Part shown: piece after piece, positions 17,566 to 27,971 of the stretch
How the letters are laid out: the number at the start of each line of letters is the position of its first letter
Position numbering within the stretch: the first letter of the stretch is position 1
Origin: Clostridium omnivorum
GTDB lineage: Bacteria; Bacillota; Clostridia; Clostridiales; Clostridiaceae
Length of the DNA stretch: 64,000 nucleotides
Reading direction: 5' to 3'
Assembly: GCF_026012015.1 (NCBI RefSeq)
Contig: NZ_BRXR01000001.1
Coordinates: forward strand, 3,063,501 to 3,127,500
Notes under the pieces: model-generated
Databases searched by the model: none
Seen by the model: only the letters and a program-made list of their open reading frames with translations
What the model was told of the DNA's origin: nothing
Position numbers and translations under genes: made by a program

Positions 17566-17973
17566 ATGTTATTAGAAAAAGTAAGAAGATATCGTTCTGA
17601 TAAATATGATTTAAACTGTGCAGAAACTATAATTTATGCTGCTAATGAAGAATATAATTTAAATTTGTCTAGGGAAACACTTAAAACTATGGCGGCTTTT
17701 GGCGGCGGTATGGGTATTGAAAGTGTTTGCGGAGCAGCAACGGGAGCGCTAGCAGTGCTTGGAATAATGTTCACACAGCAAAGAGCACACGAGAGTGCTA
17801 GAGTGAAAGAACTAGCAAAAGAATTCATGGAAAGCTTTGAAGAACAGCTTGGAACAAACAATTGCAAGGAGCTAAAGAGTAAATATAGAAATGATGAGAT
17901 TGGCTGCAGCAAGATGATTGAGCTGGCTGCGGTAATATTAGATGATATAGTACTAAGAGAAATGAAAATGTAA
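17566..17973 (+). CDS. C_GCAxxG_C_C family protein
   Basis: A 135-residue protein with the conserved cysteine pattern of this family: NCAETI near residue 20, VCGAATGALAVLG near 60, NCKEL near 102 and GCSKMI near 114. Members are thought to bind a redox cofactor or metal and occur widely in anaerobes, often near electron-transfer genes; function is not established. It lies between nfnB and the OGG-type glycosylase, with GAGAGG before the ATG and 33 bases to the next gene, so it may be cotranscribed with that gene. Confidence 0.8.
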   Translation: MLLEKVRRYRSDKYDLNCAETIIYAANEEYNLNLSRETLKTMAAFGGGMGIESVCGAATGALAVLGIMFTQQRAHESARVKELAKEFMESFEEQLGTNNCKELKSKYRNDEIGCSKMIELAAVILDDIVLREMKM

Positions 17974-18006
17974 GCTAGAAAATAATTAGACTGGGAGAGG
18001 AAACAG

Positions 18007-18915
18007 ATGGATTATAAAAGTGTAGAGCAAATAGATGAAGGGGTTCTAGTTAAGGATGTAAAGAACTTTGAATTAGCTCATATTTTTGATTGTGGACAAT
18101 GCTTTAGATGGAATAGGCAAGAAAGTGGTAATTATATAGGTGTAGCTTTTGGAAAAGTAATTGAAATAGAAAAAAGGCAAAATGATGTGATCATATATAA
18201 TACTACTATTGATGAATTCAAGGAAGTATGGGTTGATTATTTTGATTTGAACAGAGATTATAGTGCAATAAAGGATAAACTAAGTAAAGACGAACTTTTG
18301 AAAAAATCTGTAGAATTTGGTCATGGGATAAGGCTTTTACAACAGGATCCATTTGAAATTACAATATCTTTTATAATTTCTGCAAATAATAGGATTCCTA
18401 TGATAAAAAGGGCTATTGAGAACATTAGTAAAGCTTTTGGAAAACCACTAGAATACAAAGGGAAAACCTACTATGCCTTTCCGAGCTTAGAAGCATTAAA
18501 AAATGCTGAGATTTCAGAAATGGAGGCTTGTGGAACCGGCTTTAGAGCAAAATATATAATAGACACAATAGCTAAGATTAATGAAAATGCCAGTCCTGAA
18601 GGTGTTTGCTACAATAATGAATTTGATTTAAACTGGATAAAAGCTCAGAGTGATGATGTTTGTCATGAACAGCTGCAAAACTATAATGGCATTGGACCTA
18701 AAGTGGCAGACTGCATAATGCTGTTTTCTATGGGCAAATATTCGGCTTTTCCAGTAGATGTGTGGGTAAAAAGAGCTATGCAGCATTTTTATTTAGCTCC
18801 AGATGTGTCACTTAAAAAAATCAGAGACTTTGGAAGAAATAAGTTTGGAGAGCTTTCTGGCTTTGCGCAGCAGTACTTGTTTTATTATGCCAGAGAAAAT
18901 AATATAAGTGTCTAA
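18007..18915 (+). CDS. ogg: 8-oxoguanine DNA glycosylase/AP lyase (OGG1 type)
   Basis: Base-excision repair enzyme of 302 residues with an N-terminal OGG domain (FDCGQCFRWNR near residue 28) and a helix-hairpin-helix/GPD domain. NGIGPKVADC supplies the hairpin and the probable catalytic lysine, Lys232; FPVDVWVKR supplies Asp251. The spacing of 19 residues between them equals that of human OGG1 Lys249 and Asp268. Clostridial OGG enzymes of this kind are characterised. It is followed 30 bases later by a TVP38-type membrane protein. Confidence 0.92.
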   Translation: MDYKSVEQIDEGVLVKDVKNFELAHIFDCGQCFRWNRQESGNYIGVAFGKVIEIEKRQNDVIIYNTTIDEFKEVWVDYFDLNRDYSAIKDKLSKDELLKKSVEFGHGIRLLQQDPFEITISFIISANNRIPMIKRAIENISKAFGKPLEYKGKTYYAFPSLEALKNAEISEMEACGTGFRAKYIIDTIAKINENASPEGVCYNNEFDLNWIKAQSDDVCHEQLQNYNGIGPKVADCIMLFSMGKYSAFPVDVWVKRAMQHFYLAPDVSLKKIRDFGRNKFGELSGFAQQYLFYYARENNISV

Positions 18916-18945
18916 TTTCCTTCAAAAGGTTAGAAGGGGGAATTT

Positions 18946-19671
18946 ATGTTAAACAAAGCAGTTCAGCTGATGAAAAGGTTGCTGAGAAAATTGTATGATA
19001 ATAGAGCATATTTAGTGTTAATACTTGTGCTATTAATATTTGTGTTAGTTGGATATGAGTACTTCGAAAAATATGCTAGCTTTTTCAAAGATCCTCATAA
19101 AATAAAAAAATGGGTATTATCCTATGGCAAATACAGTTTTGGAGCCTTTATACTGCTTCAGATAATACAAGTTGTAATTTTTTTTATTCCAGGGGAGATA
19201 GTACAGATAGCTGGAGGGTTTATCTATGATACCTTCTTAGGCTCAATTGTTTCGCTTATAGGAATAACTTTGGGAAGTTTAATAGCTTATGCAATAGCAA
19301 GTTACTTTGGAAGAAAATTTATAAGAAAAATTGTTTCGGAAAAGCATTTAAAATTTTTTGGCAAGATATTAAAACTAGGAAGTGTAAATTACGTAGTATT
19401 TCTTGTATACTTGATTCCTGGAATACCTAAAGATGTGGTTGCGTATATCTGCGGAATATCTGATATTAGCCTAAGCAATTTTCTCATATTTTCAACCTTA
19501 GGCAGGATACCAGGAATTTTCGTTTCAGCTTATTTTGGAGCCAATATTCATACGGGAAATAAGCTAAGCCTAATTATTATTTCAGTAGTTATGATATCAC
19601 TGTCAGCCATTGGAGTTTTTAAAGGTGAAAAGATAATTAAAAAGCTTGTAAAAAAGCAGCCTTCACAATAA
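18946..19671 (+). CDS. TVP38/TMEM64 (DedA-like) membrane protein
   Basis: Integral membrane protein of 241 residues with an N-terminal membrane anchor (about 20-40) and the SNARE-associated/VTT domain: FFIPGEIVQIAGGFIYDTFLGSIVSLIGITLGS, then FGRKF, and a later LIPGIPKDVVAYICGI re-entrant segment. VTT-domain proteins are linked to lipid scrambling or flipping; a substrate cannot be assigned. Its ribosome site is AGAAGGGGG. Its last codons form half of a terminator shared with the convergent gene. Confidence 0.85.
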   Translation: MLNKAVQLMKRLLRKLYDNRAYLVLILVLLIFVLVGYEYFEKYASFFKDPHKIKKWVLSYGKYSFGAFILLQIIQVVIFFIPGEIVQIAGGFIYDTFLGSIVSLIGITLGSLIAYAIASYFGRKFIRKIVSEKHLKFFGKILKLGSVNYVVFLVYLIPGIPKDVVAYICGISDISLSNFLIFSTLGRIPGIFVSAYFGANIHTGNKLSLIIISVVMISLSAIGVFKGEKIIKKLVKKQPSQ

Positions 19672-19702
19672 GTTAAGCCTTATTGTGAGTGCTGCCTTTT
19701 TT
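19656..19702. terminator. Bidirectional terminator embedded in two convergent gene ends
   Basis: TCACAATAAG (19663-19672) pairs with CTTATTGTGA (19679-19688), extended by GCAGC/GCTGC outside an internal mismatch, then TTTTTTT on the + strand and a T-run from the AAAAA on the - strand. The stem contains the stop codon of the TVP38 gene and of the DUF1461 gene, which end two bases apart. Confidence 0.85.
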
Positions 19703-20332
19703 TATAGATAATCTATAAAGTAAAAATAGGATTATGCAGGATACAACTATAAATCCTAATATAAGAAGTGCACAGTGGAAGAAAAAGTCCTCTGGCAGTA
19801 CATTTATTATTGGATCTTTTACAGGGTCAAACTCCCAATAGTCGTTACTAAAAAATAACTTGTGAAATACAGTAAAGCTTTTATTAAAGTTTATGGCAAA
19901 AGGAATAATCAAAAGTATTGGCATTACTATAAGGTTTGTAGCACTCCTTTTTAAAAAGACAAAATTCTTGCTTTTAAAGCCTATAAACACAGCAATGGCA
20001 GAAATAACTGTACTTATGTAGAAAAGATAATCGATATTTGTAAAAAGCTTTTTAACTTCGACAAAATGTATTTCGCCTTCCTTTGACATAGTAAAGTCTG
20101 GCATACTGAGTTTTTTTATAGAAGGTTTTTGTGTATAGTCTATAAGAATATTATAGTTTTTAATTATGGTATTCTTATCAATTCCAGAGCTTTCTGCTAT
20201 ATTTAAGTGGTTAACGTCATAGTAGTACAGAGGTCTAAAGCCTAAAGTGAATTTTACAGCTAAAGTAACAATAAATATACTCACTGCAATTGAAAATATA
20301 GGTGCTAATAGCGTGGAAGTAGTTTTATTCAT
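19673..20332 (-). CDS. TIGR01906/DUF1461 family integral membrane protein
   Basis: A 219-residue protein with about four membrane spans (roughly 10-30, 98-118, 130-150 and 185-207). The extracytoplasmic loop before the last span carries the family signature FHKLFFSNDYWEFDPVKDPIINVLPEDFF. The function of the family is unknown. AGGAGG lies upstream of the ATG. It converges on the TVP38 gene and has its own promoter region toward groES. Confidence 0.82.
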   Translation of the reverse strand: MNKTTSTLLAPIFSIAVSIFIVTLAVKFTLGFRPLYYYDVNHLNIAESSGIDKNTIIKNYNILIDYTQKPSIKKLSMPDFTMSKEGEIHFVEVKKLFTNIDYLFYISTVISAIAVFIGFKSKNFVFLKRSATNLIVMPILLIIPFAINFNKSFTVFHKLFFSNDYWEFDPVKDPIINVLPEDFFFHCALLILGFIVVSCIILFLLYRLSIKKGSTHNKA

Positions 20333-20344
20333 AGTAATCCTCCT

Positions 20345-20675
20345 TTTAGTAGGACAATTTGCATCTTATTAGTGCCATTAAAACGGCAAGGTTCTTCCTT
20401 TTAATAAGCTATGATAACATTTTATATAATGTAAATTCTATAGTCAATAAAATTAGGATTAAAAACCTTACATAAAGACAATAATTATTGTATATAATAC
20501 TCTAGGTTGACAAATTTCCTTCAGTTAAAAATATGAAATAATGTAACTAATTCTACAGAACTTGCAAGTGTAAGCATAATTGAGATAATGAGAGAAAAAA
20601 GATAAAATTCCATGCTAATATTGCTCTATTCTTTGTTATCAAGTAAATATGGCTTATAAAGTTAAATCATGGAAT
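20345..20675. other. AT-rich intergenic stretch upstream of groES
   Basis: No credible ORF. It contains a widely spaced inverted repeat, AAATTCCATG (20605-20614) and CATGGAATTT (20668-20677), the second arm overlapping the predicted -35 of groES. No other structure was recognised. Confidence 0.5.
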
Positions 20676-20707
20676 TTGATATTATAAAGTCTATTATTTA
20701 TTATAAT
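20676..20707 (+). promoter_or_regulatory. Predicted groESL promoter
   Basis: TTGATA (20676-20681) with TATTAT (20699-20704) after 17 bases; TATAAT at 20702-20707 overlaps it with a longer spacer. The CIRCE element begins five bases later, at the expected transcription start. Confidence 0.6.
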
Positions 20708-20712
20708 AAGTG

Positions 20713-20739
20713 TTAGCACTCGATGATGATGAGTGCTAA
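20713..20739. promoter_or_regulatory. CIRCE element (HrcA operator)
   Basis: TTAGCACTC-N9-GAGTGCTAA is an exact match to the CIRCE consensus, placed between the groES promoter and its start codon. The HrcA heat-shock repressor is therefore the expected regulator; hrcA itself is not in the window. Confidence 0.97.
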
Positions 20740-20793
20740 CAAATAATTAACAACAAATTTATTAATATAAAAATAACTTAAGGAGGGGTTTAA

Positions 20794-21078
20794 ATGAGAA
20801 TTAGACCACTTGGAGACAGAGTTGTTATTAAGAGATTAGAAGCTGAAGAAACTACAAAGAGCGGAATTGTACTTCCAAATACAGCAAAGGAGAAGCCACA
20901 AGAAGCTGAAGTAGTTGCTGTAGGGCCTGGAGGAATTGTAAACGAAAAAGAAGTAAAAATGGAAGTTAAGGTAGGAGATAAGGTTCTATTCTCCAAATAT
21001 TCAGGAACAGAAGTTAAGCTAGACGGAGAAGATTTTATAATTTTAAAGCAAGACGATATTCTTGCAATAGTTGAGTAA
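20794..21078 (+). CDS. groS: Co-chaperonin GroES
   Basis: The 94-residue co-chaperonin that caps GroEL. It begins MRIRPLGDRVVIKRLE and contains the mobile-loop region EEETTKSGIVLP-like (AEETTKSGIVLPNTAKEK) and the conserved GDKVLFSKYSGTEVKLDGE segment. AAGGAGGGG precedes the ATG. It is the first gene of the HrcA/CIRCE-controlled groES-groEL operon. Confidence 0.98.
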   Translation: MRIRPLGDRVVIKRLEAEETTKSGIVLPNTAKEKPQEAEVVAVGPGGIVNEKEVKMEVKVGDKVLFSKYSGTEVKLDGEDFIILKQDDILAIVE

Positions 21079-21087
21079 TAAAAGTAA

Positions 21088-22734
<1,647 letters not shown>

Positions 22735-22741
22735 AAGCAAT

Positions 22742-22770
22742 AAGAACCCCTAATAGGGGTTCTTTTTATT
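22742..22770 (+). terminator. groESL terminator
   Basis: AAGAACCCC (22742-22750) pairs with GGGGTTCTT (22756-22764) over a TAATA loop and runs into TTTTTATTTTTT. Confidence 0.93.
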
Positions 22771-22774
22771 TTTT

Positions 22775-23259
22775 GATATTTTAGCAAGTTTGTTGAATAT
22801 ATAGTTAAAGATAAAACGTAAGAAGGAATATGTAAAAGTACGGTACCAACCTAAAAATTTTTATATAGTGTATATTATGTAAAAATATGATAATAATTTA
22901 AAAAGTAAAATTATATTTTTACATTTTTCTGGAATGTACATAAATTAATAAGTGCTTTTATATTATAAAATTAGCTGATTTTAAAATAAAAGTAAAAACT
23001 TGTAATGGTCAATAATGTGTTTTGTAAACTTAAATCCGTTTTTTAAATTAATTATAAATATATGCTTATAAATACCATAATAGTACTAAAACATTGATAT
23101 AATTTGTATTAATTTATGTTTTTATTTACCTTGTAAATGATATATGCTGTATTTATAATTAAAGTTGAACTACTGCGTATAAAAAAGTACTAGTTATATG
23201 AAAAAATATAGTGTTATGCCAGTAAAAAATATTATTATTTATAATATTACAATTTACAT
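22775..23259. other. AT-rich gap upstream of the pilus operon
   Basis: About 485 bases with no credible gene. I looked for a cyclic-di-GMP riboswitch, since some clostridial pilin operons have one, and found no match. The region probably holds the pilB promoter, but AT-richness makes any single -35/-10 pair unconvincing. Confidence 0.5.
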
Positions 23260-23274
23260 ATGAGGGGTATGGAA

Positions 23275-24969
23275 ATGGATATCAAAGTAAAAAGACGATT
23301 GGGAGATTTATTAGTTCAATCAGGAAAAATTTCAATGCTCCAACTTCAAGATGCACTAAGAAGACAAAAGACCTTAGGCAAGAAAATAGGAGAACTTTTA
23401 ATAGACGATGGTATAGTAACTTCAGAGGATATTCTTCAGGTACTGGAGGACCAAACAGGGTTTGAAAGAGTAAACCTGGATATGATTAATATAGATAAGA
23501 AGGCTATAAAAGCTGTACCTGAAAGTATATGCCTAAAGCATGATTTAATACCCTTTGGTTTTAATGAAAATAAAATAAAGATAGCTATGTGGGATCCGCT
23601 AAACATATTTGCCGTTGATGATGTTGCAATAGCTTCAGGCTTTCAAGTGGAAACTTATATAGCATTAAAAAGTGAAATAAAGAAGCATATTGAAAGATAC
23701 TATTCAGACCAGCAGGTTTTAAGAGCTGCTGAAGAACTTTCAAAGGAAAGACAAGGGGATAGCCGAAATCAAAATCAACTTGATGAAGAAGCTTTTGATG
23801 ATATAAAAAATGCTCCTGTTGTAAAAATGGTGGATTATCTTATCAAAAATGCAATAGAAGCAAGAGCAAGTGATATACATATTGAGCCTTATGAAAAACA
23901 TATAAGAATTAGATATAGGGTAGATGGACAGCTTATTCAGATTTCTACCTTAGGTATTGACTCATTAGCGGCTTTAGTAACAAGAATAAAGATTCTTGCA
24001 AATTTAAATATAGCTGAAAAACGTATTCCTCAAGATGGAAGGATAATAACCAAAGTAGGAGACAAGGAAGTTGACCTTAGAGTATCTATTCTTCCCACAG
24101 TTTCAGGAGAAAAAATAGTTATAAGAATACTAGACAGAGCTAGTTATAAAATAGGCATTGATAATTTGGGAATGAATGAAGAAGAACTAGAGCAATTACG
24201 CAGAATCATAAAAAATCCGCATGGAATAATACTTGTCACAGGTCCCACAGGAAGTGGTAAATCAACAACTCTATATACTATTCTCAACAAATTAAATAGT
24301 GAAGACAAAAATATTATTACAGTAGAGGACCCAGTAGAGTATATGCTTGAAGGGATAAACCAGGTTAACGTTAATACAAAGGCCGGACTTACTTTTGCAA
24401 ATGGCTTAAGGTCTATATTAAGACAAGACCCGGACATAGTAATGATAGGTGAGATAAGAGATAACGAGACTGCTCAGATAGCAATAAGAGCAGCAATTAC
24501 AGGACATTTAGTACTAAGTACACTTCATACCAACGATGCACCATCATCAGTTACTAGACTTATAGATATGGATATAGAACCTTATTTAGTTGCAACTTCT
24601 GTAGTTGGAATCATTGCACAAAGATTAGTAAGAAAAATATGTCCTAAATGCAGCACTACTTATACTGCATCTGCTTATGAAAAACACATACTTGGAATTG
24701 ATGAAAATGAGGATGTTATCTTAAACAAAGGTTCAGGATGTGCCTTCTGCAATAACTCAGGTTACTCCGGCAGAACTGGTGTATATGAAATTATGGAGGT
24801 AACTAGAGAACATAAGGAATTAATAATGAATAGCAGAAATAGTGATGCTTTAAAGGATATATCCTTAAAAAGAGGGATGAAGACTCTAGGTACAGCTTGT
24901 AAAAAATTAGTACTTAATGGTGTAACCACAATTGATGAATTGGTTAAAACAGCTTACCTGCAGGAGTAA
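23275..24969 (+). CDS. pilB: Type IV pilus assembly ATPase PilB
   Basis: Hexameric extension motor of the type IV pilus, 564 residues from the chosen start. The N-terminal MshEN domain has two 24-residue repeats (8-31 and 37-60) of the LGxLL-x-GxI-x-LxxAL-xxQ kind that bind c-di-GMP in characterised motors. The ATPase domain has Walker A GPTGSGKS (323-330), the GEIRDNETAQIA Walker B region, TGHLVLSTLHTND, and a four-cysteine zinc site (Cys456, 459, 489, 492). ATG at 23275 is seven bases after GAGGGG; the ATG at 23260 has no site. It leads the pilus operon; no PilT is encoded here. Confidence 0.93.
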   Translation: MDIKVKRRLGDLLVQSGKISMLQLQDALRRQKTLGKKIGELLIDDGIVTSEDILQVLEDQTGFERVNLDMINIDKKAIKAVPESICLKHDLIPFGFNENKIKIAMWDPLNIFAVDDVAIASGFQVETYIALKSEIKKHIERYYSDQQVLRAAEELSKERQGDSRNQNQLDEEAFDDIKNAPVVKMVDYLIKNAIEARASDIHIEPYEKHIRIRYRVDGQLIQISTLGIDSLAALVTRIKILANLNIAEKRIPQDGRIITKVGDKEVDLRVSILPTVSGEKIVIRILDRASYKIGIDNLGMNEEELEQLRRIIKNPHGIILVTGPTGSGKSTTLYTILNKLNSEDKNIITVEDPVEYMLEGINQVNVNTKAGLTFANGLRSILRQDPDIVMIGEIRDNETAQIAIRAAITGHLVLSTLHTNDAPSSVTRLIDMDIEPYLVATSVVGIIAQRLVRKICPKCSTTYTASAYEKHILGIDENEDVILNKGSGCAFCNNSGYSGRTGVYEIMEVTREHKELIMNSRNSDALKDISLKRGMKTLGTACKKLVLNGVTTIDELVKTAYLQE

Positions 24970-24997
24970 AAACTTTAAAGAAGAGGGGTTCTAATAT

Positions 24998-26203
24998 ATG
25001 CCAAAGTTTAAATATAGAGCAATGAATGAAGCTGGTGAAAGAATTGAGGGAACTTATGAAGCAGCATCTAAAGATTTAGTAATGGATATGATAAGCACTA
25101 ACAATTATTATCCACTAAAGATAGAAGAACTCAATGAAGGAACCAAGATAGATTTTAGCTCTATGGTTAGAGTAAAAACAAAGGATATAGCAATATTTTG
25201 CAGACAGTTTTATACAATGCTTGATGCTGGATTATCTATTAATAGTGCTCTGCATATTTTGGCAGAGCAGATTACAAATAAAAAGCTTAGAAGTGCCCTA
25301 GTAAAAGTAGAAGAAGAAGTAAGGAAGGGAGCTACCCTTTCTGAAGCGATGAAGGAACAAAAGCAAATTTTTCCTGAGCTTTTAGTAAATATGGTAGAAA
25401 CAGGAGAAGTAAGTGGTAATCTTGATAGCATCATGCTTAGAATGTCAAACCACTATGAAAAGGAAAACAAGATAAACAATAAGATTAAAAACGCAATGAT
25501 ATATCCAATAGTATTAGCCATAGTGGCTATAGCTGTTATTACTATAATTCTTGTTTTTGTAATGCCTATTTTCGTTGAAATGTTTACAAGCAGTGGTGTA
25601 CAGCTGCCAACTAGTACAAAAATCCTTTTAGGTTTAAGTAGTGGGCTTAGAAATAATTACATCCTAGTTCTTTTGTCCTTAACTGCAATTATTTTTTTAA
25701 TAAGATACTATTTAAAAACTGATAATGGTGAGCTATTCATAAATAAGGTTAAGCTTTCTTTTCCCATTATTAAAGGTCTAAATGAAAAAATCGTAGTATC
25801 CAGGTTTACTAGAACACTAGCTACAATGCTGGCAAGTGGTATTCCACTAGTGCAGGGACTTCAGGTTGTTTCTTCAGTAGTTGGAAACAAAATTGTTCAG
25901 GAGGCCTTGGAAAAAGCAAGAGAGAAGGTGATGATGGGAGAAGGTTTAGCTGATCCAATCAAGGAAACTAGATTATTTCCACCTATGCTGTCCTCAATGA
26001 TAAAAATAGGTGAAGAATCTGGAGCACTGGATGATATTTTAAACAAAACAGCTGACTTTTACGATGAAGAACTAGATGCAGCTATAACTGCATTTACAGC
26101 TATACTTGAACCAATAATGATTGTAATTATGGCAACCATAGTAGGCTTTCTAATGATTTCAATCTTACAACCAATGTTTGGCATGTACAACACTGTACAA
26201 TAA
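24998..26203 (+). CDS. pilC: Type IV pilus inner-membrane platform protein PilC
   Basis: The 401-residue polytopic platform that couples PilB to pilin insertion. Two T2SSF domains (about 65-190 and 270-392) share the FCRQFYTMLDAGLSI and FTRTLATMLASGIPLV motifs, each followed by a long hydrophobic segment; three membrane spans are near 168-190, 218-237 and 372-392. AGAGGGG lies upstream of the ATG. It follows pilB by 28 bases and precedes the major pilin. Confidence 0.94.
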   Translation: MPKFKYRAMNEAGERIEGTYEAASKDLVMDMISTNNYYPLKIEELNEGTKIDFSSMVRVKTKDIAIFCRQFYTMLDAGLSINSALHILAEQITNKKLRSALVKVEEEVRKGATLSEAMKEQKQIFPELLVNMVETGEVSGNLDSIMLRMSNHYEKENKINNKIKNAMIYPIVLAIVAIAVITIILVFVMPIFVEMFTSSGVQLPTSTKILLGLSSGLRNNYILVLLSLTAIIFLIRYYLKTDNGELFINKVKLSFPIIKGLNEKIVVSRFTRTLATMLASGIPLVQGLQVVSSVVGNKIVQEALEKAREKVMMGEGLADPIKETRLFPPMLSSMIKIGEESGALDDILNKTADFYDEELDAAITAFTAILEPIMIVIMATIVGFLMISILQPMFGMYNTVQ

Positions 26204-26233
26204 AATAAATAAAAATCTAAGGAGGATATTAAA

Positions 26234-26689
26234 ATGAACAAAAATGCAAAGAAAAAGAAAAAGGGATTTACACTTATTGAACTTATTATAGTTCTTGCTA
26301 TTATGGCAATTATAGCTGCAATAGCTATACCTAATTTTTCAGCAGTAAGAGATAATTCAAAGAAAAAGGCAGATACTCAAAGTTGCGAAACTATTAAAAG
26401 GACAGTATTAATGTTGGTTTCTGATAGTACTTTAGCTCCACAAAATAATGCAGATGTGGCTAAGCCTAAGACACTTACATTTACAGCTGGAAGTGATTTT
26501 ACAACTACTGCTACTTCTGCTTCTCTTAGTGGAACTGGAAATTCATTTGATGGTGATAATACTTGGTCTGATACAGAAAAGTTAGAAACTGCAAAAGCTT
26601 TAAAAGAAGTAAAAACACCACAACAAGCTGGAGCACACTATGTAGTTAAAATTAATAAAAGTGGTGAAGTAGCTGTTACATTAGAATAA
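26234..26689 (+). CDS. pilA: Major type IV prepilin
   Basis: A 151-residue prepilin with a very basic leader and the cleavage/methylation motif KKKKKG|FTLIELIIVLAIMAIIAAIAIPNF, including the Glu at mature position 5. The mature globular part is Thr/Ser/Ala rich, has only one cysteine and so no internal disulfide. Position right after pilC, an AAGGAGG site and a strong hairpin after the stop point to the most highly produced pilin of the cluster. Cleavage would be by the PilD-like peptidase at the end of the cluster. Confidence 0.93.
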   Translation: MNKNAKKKKKGFTLIELIIVLAIMAIIAAIAIPNFSAVRDNSKKKADTQSCETIKRTVLMLVSDSTLAPQNNADVAKPKTLTFTAGSDFTTTATSASLSGTGNSFDGDNTWSDTEKLETAKALKEVKTPQQAGAHYVVKINKSGEVAVTLE

Positions 26690-26706
26690 TAAAAATTAGT
26701 ATTTCA

Positions 26707-26739
26707 AAGTGTAAAGTTAACCCTGTTAACTTTACACTT
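26707..26739 (+). terminator. Hairpin after pilA (partial terminator or mRNA end protector)
   Basis: AAGTGTAAAGTTAAC (26707-26721) pairs perfectly with GTTAACTTTACACTT (26725-26739), 15 bp with a three-base loop. The downstream tract is CAATTTATATTT rather than a T-run, consistent with partial read-through into pilM. Confidence 0.7.
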
Positions 26740-26794
26740 CAATTTATATTTAAGCCACAATAAATATACTACAGAAAATAAAGAGGTGAGCTCC

Positions 26795-27958
26795 TTGAAT
26801 TTAAAAAAGATAAAAGTACCAAGTTCAGATAGTATAAAAAAATTACTTTCAACTGATGTTTCTTCCTTAAAGAATGTAAAGAAAATACCAAAGGCATTAA
26901 AGCTTGATTTAAATTCTATGCCTAAGAACACTAAAAATGTAATTTCTTTAGATATTGGCACGGAGAAGATTAAGATTGTACTAGGAAGATTTTCAAAGGG
27001 CAGAGTAATTATAGAAAAGGCTTTTATGGTGGATACCCCAGAAGGAGCATTAGGTGATGGAACTATAATAAATTCTATGAATTTGGCAAAGACAATAGAA
27101 GGTGTACTTTCTATTGAACAAATTAAAGTTAAGGAAGTTAATTGTACAACTAATAGCACTGCAATAATAAATAGAGAAATAGTTGTTCCAGCAGCTGCGG
27201 TGGACGAGCTGGATACCCTAGTTAAATATGAAATTCAGCAGTATCTTCCAATAAATATGGATGATTATATAGTACAATACAATGTTTTGGAAGAAGTAAA
27301 AAATGACAACATATTAAAGTATAGAGTATTAGTAGTAACCTATCCTCATAAGATGGCAAAGCAGTATTATGAGCTTATTAATAATTGTAAATTAAAACCC
27401 AATATACTGGATGTAACCTATAACTCAATAAAAAAACTTGCAGGTAGTATGCAAAGTATTAATGAAAGAGAATATAACTTAGGGGATACAACAGCATTCA
27501 TTGATATGGGAGCTGCAAATCTCAATGTTAATATATATAATGGCAATAAAATGGAGTTTACCAGAATAATTAAATCTGGTGGCAGCATAATTGATAGAGA
27601 AATTTCAAAGTCCTATGGCATTCCAATGGAGGAAGCAGAAAAGAGAAAAATAGAACAGTGTAATTTTGGCTATGATGAAATAAACAGTGTAATTAGATCT
27701 GTAGTAGATGAATGGGTAGAAGAACTTAATAGAATAATACAATTTTATAAAAATAAAAAGGTTGGCAATAAGTTGGACAAGATATACATTTATGGAGGTA
27801 GTTCTAACTTAAGTGGTATTAGTGAGTATTTATCTTCTAAACTGGGATTAAAGGTAGAAAAGATTGAAAACTCAGGTAATATTGAATTTCGTAATGCAGC
27901 TGTTACAAGTGATTTGAACCGTTATCTTAATGCCATTGGGGCAATAATCAGACTTTAG
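26795..27958 (+). CDS. pilM: Type IV pilus assembly protein PilM
   Basis: Cytoplasmic actin-like ATPase of 387 residues that anchors the PilN/PilO complex. The nucleotide-binding segments VISLDIGTEKIKIVLGRF, AFIDMGAANLNVNIYN and IYIYGGSSNLSGISEYL are recognisable as the FtsA/PilM fold. The N-terminal 45 residues are a basic extension. TTG at 26795 has GAGGTGA five bases upstream and is preferred; the frame also has GTG at 26786, which overlaps the ribosome site. Confidence 0.9.
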   Translation: MNLKKIKVPSSDSIKKLLSTDVSSLKNVKKIPKALKLDLNSMPKNTKNVISLDIGTEKIKIVLGRFSKGRVIIEKAFMVDTPEGALGDGTIINSMNLAKTIEGVLSIEQIKVKEVNCTTNSTAIINREIVVPAAAVDELDTLVKYEIQQYLPINMDDYIVQYNVLEEVKNDNILKYRVLVVTYPHKMAKQYYELINNCKLKPNILDVTYNSIKKLAGSMQSINEREYNLGDTTAFIDMGAANLNVNIYNGNKMEFTRIIKSGGSIIDREISKSYGIPMEEAEKRKIEQCNFGYDEINSVIRSVVDEWVEELNRIIQFYKNKKVGNKLDKIYIYGGSSNLSGISEYLSSKLGLKVEKIENSGNIEFRNAAVTSDLNRYLNAIGAIIRL

Positions 27959-27971
27959 GTTGGTGATTGAT

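Noticed and set aside
22775-23259. Cyclic-di-GMP riboswitch in front of pilB
   Set aside because: Searched for class I and class II core motifs; none present and the gap is too A/T rich to fold that way.
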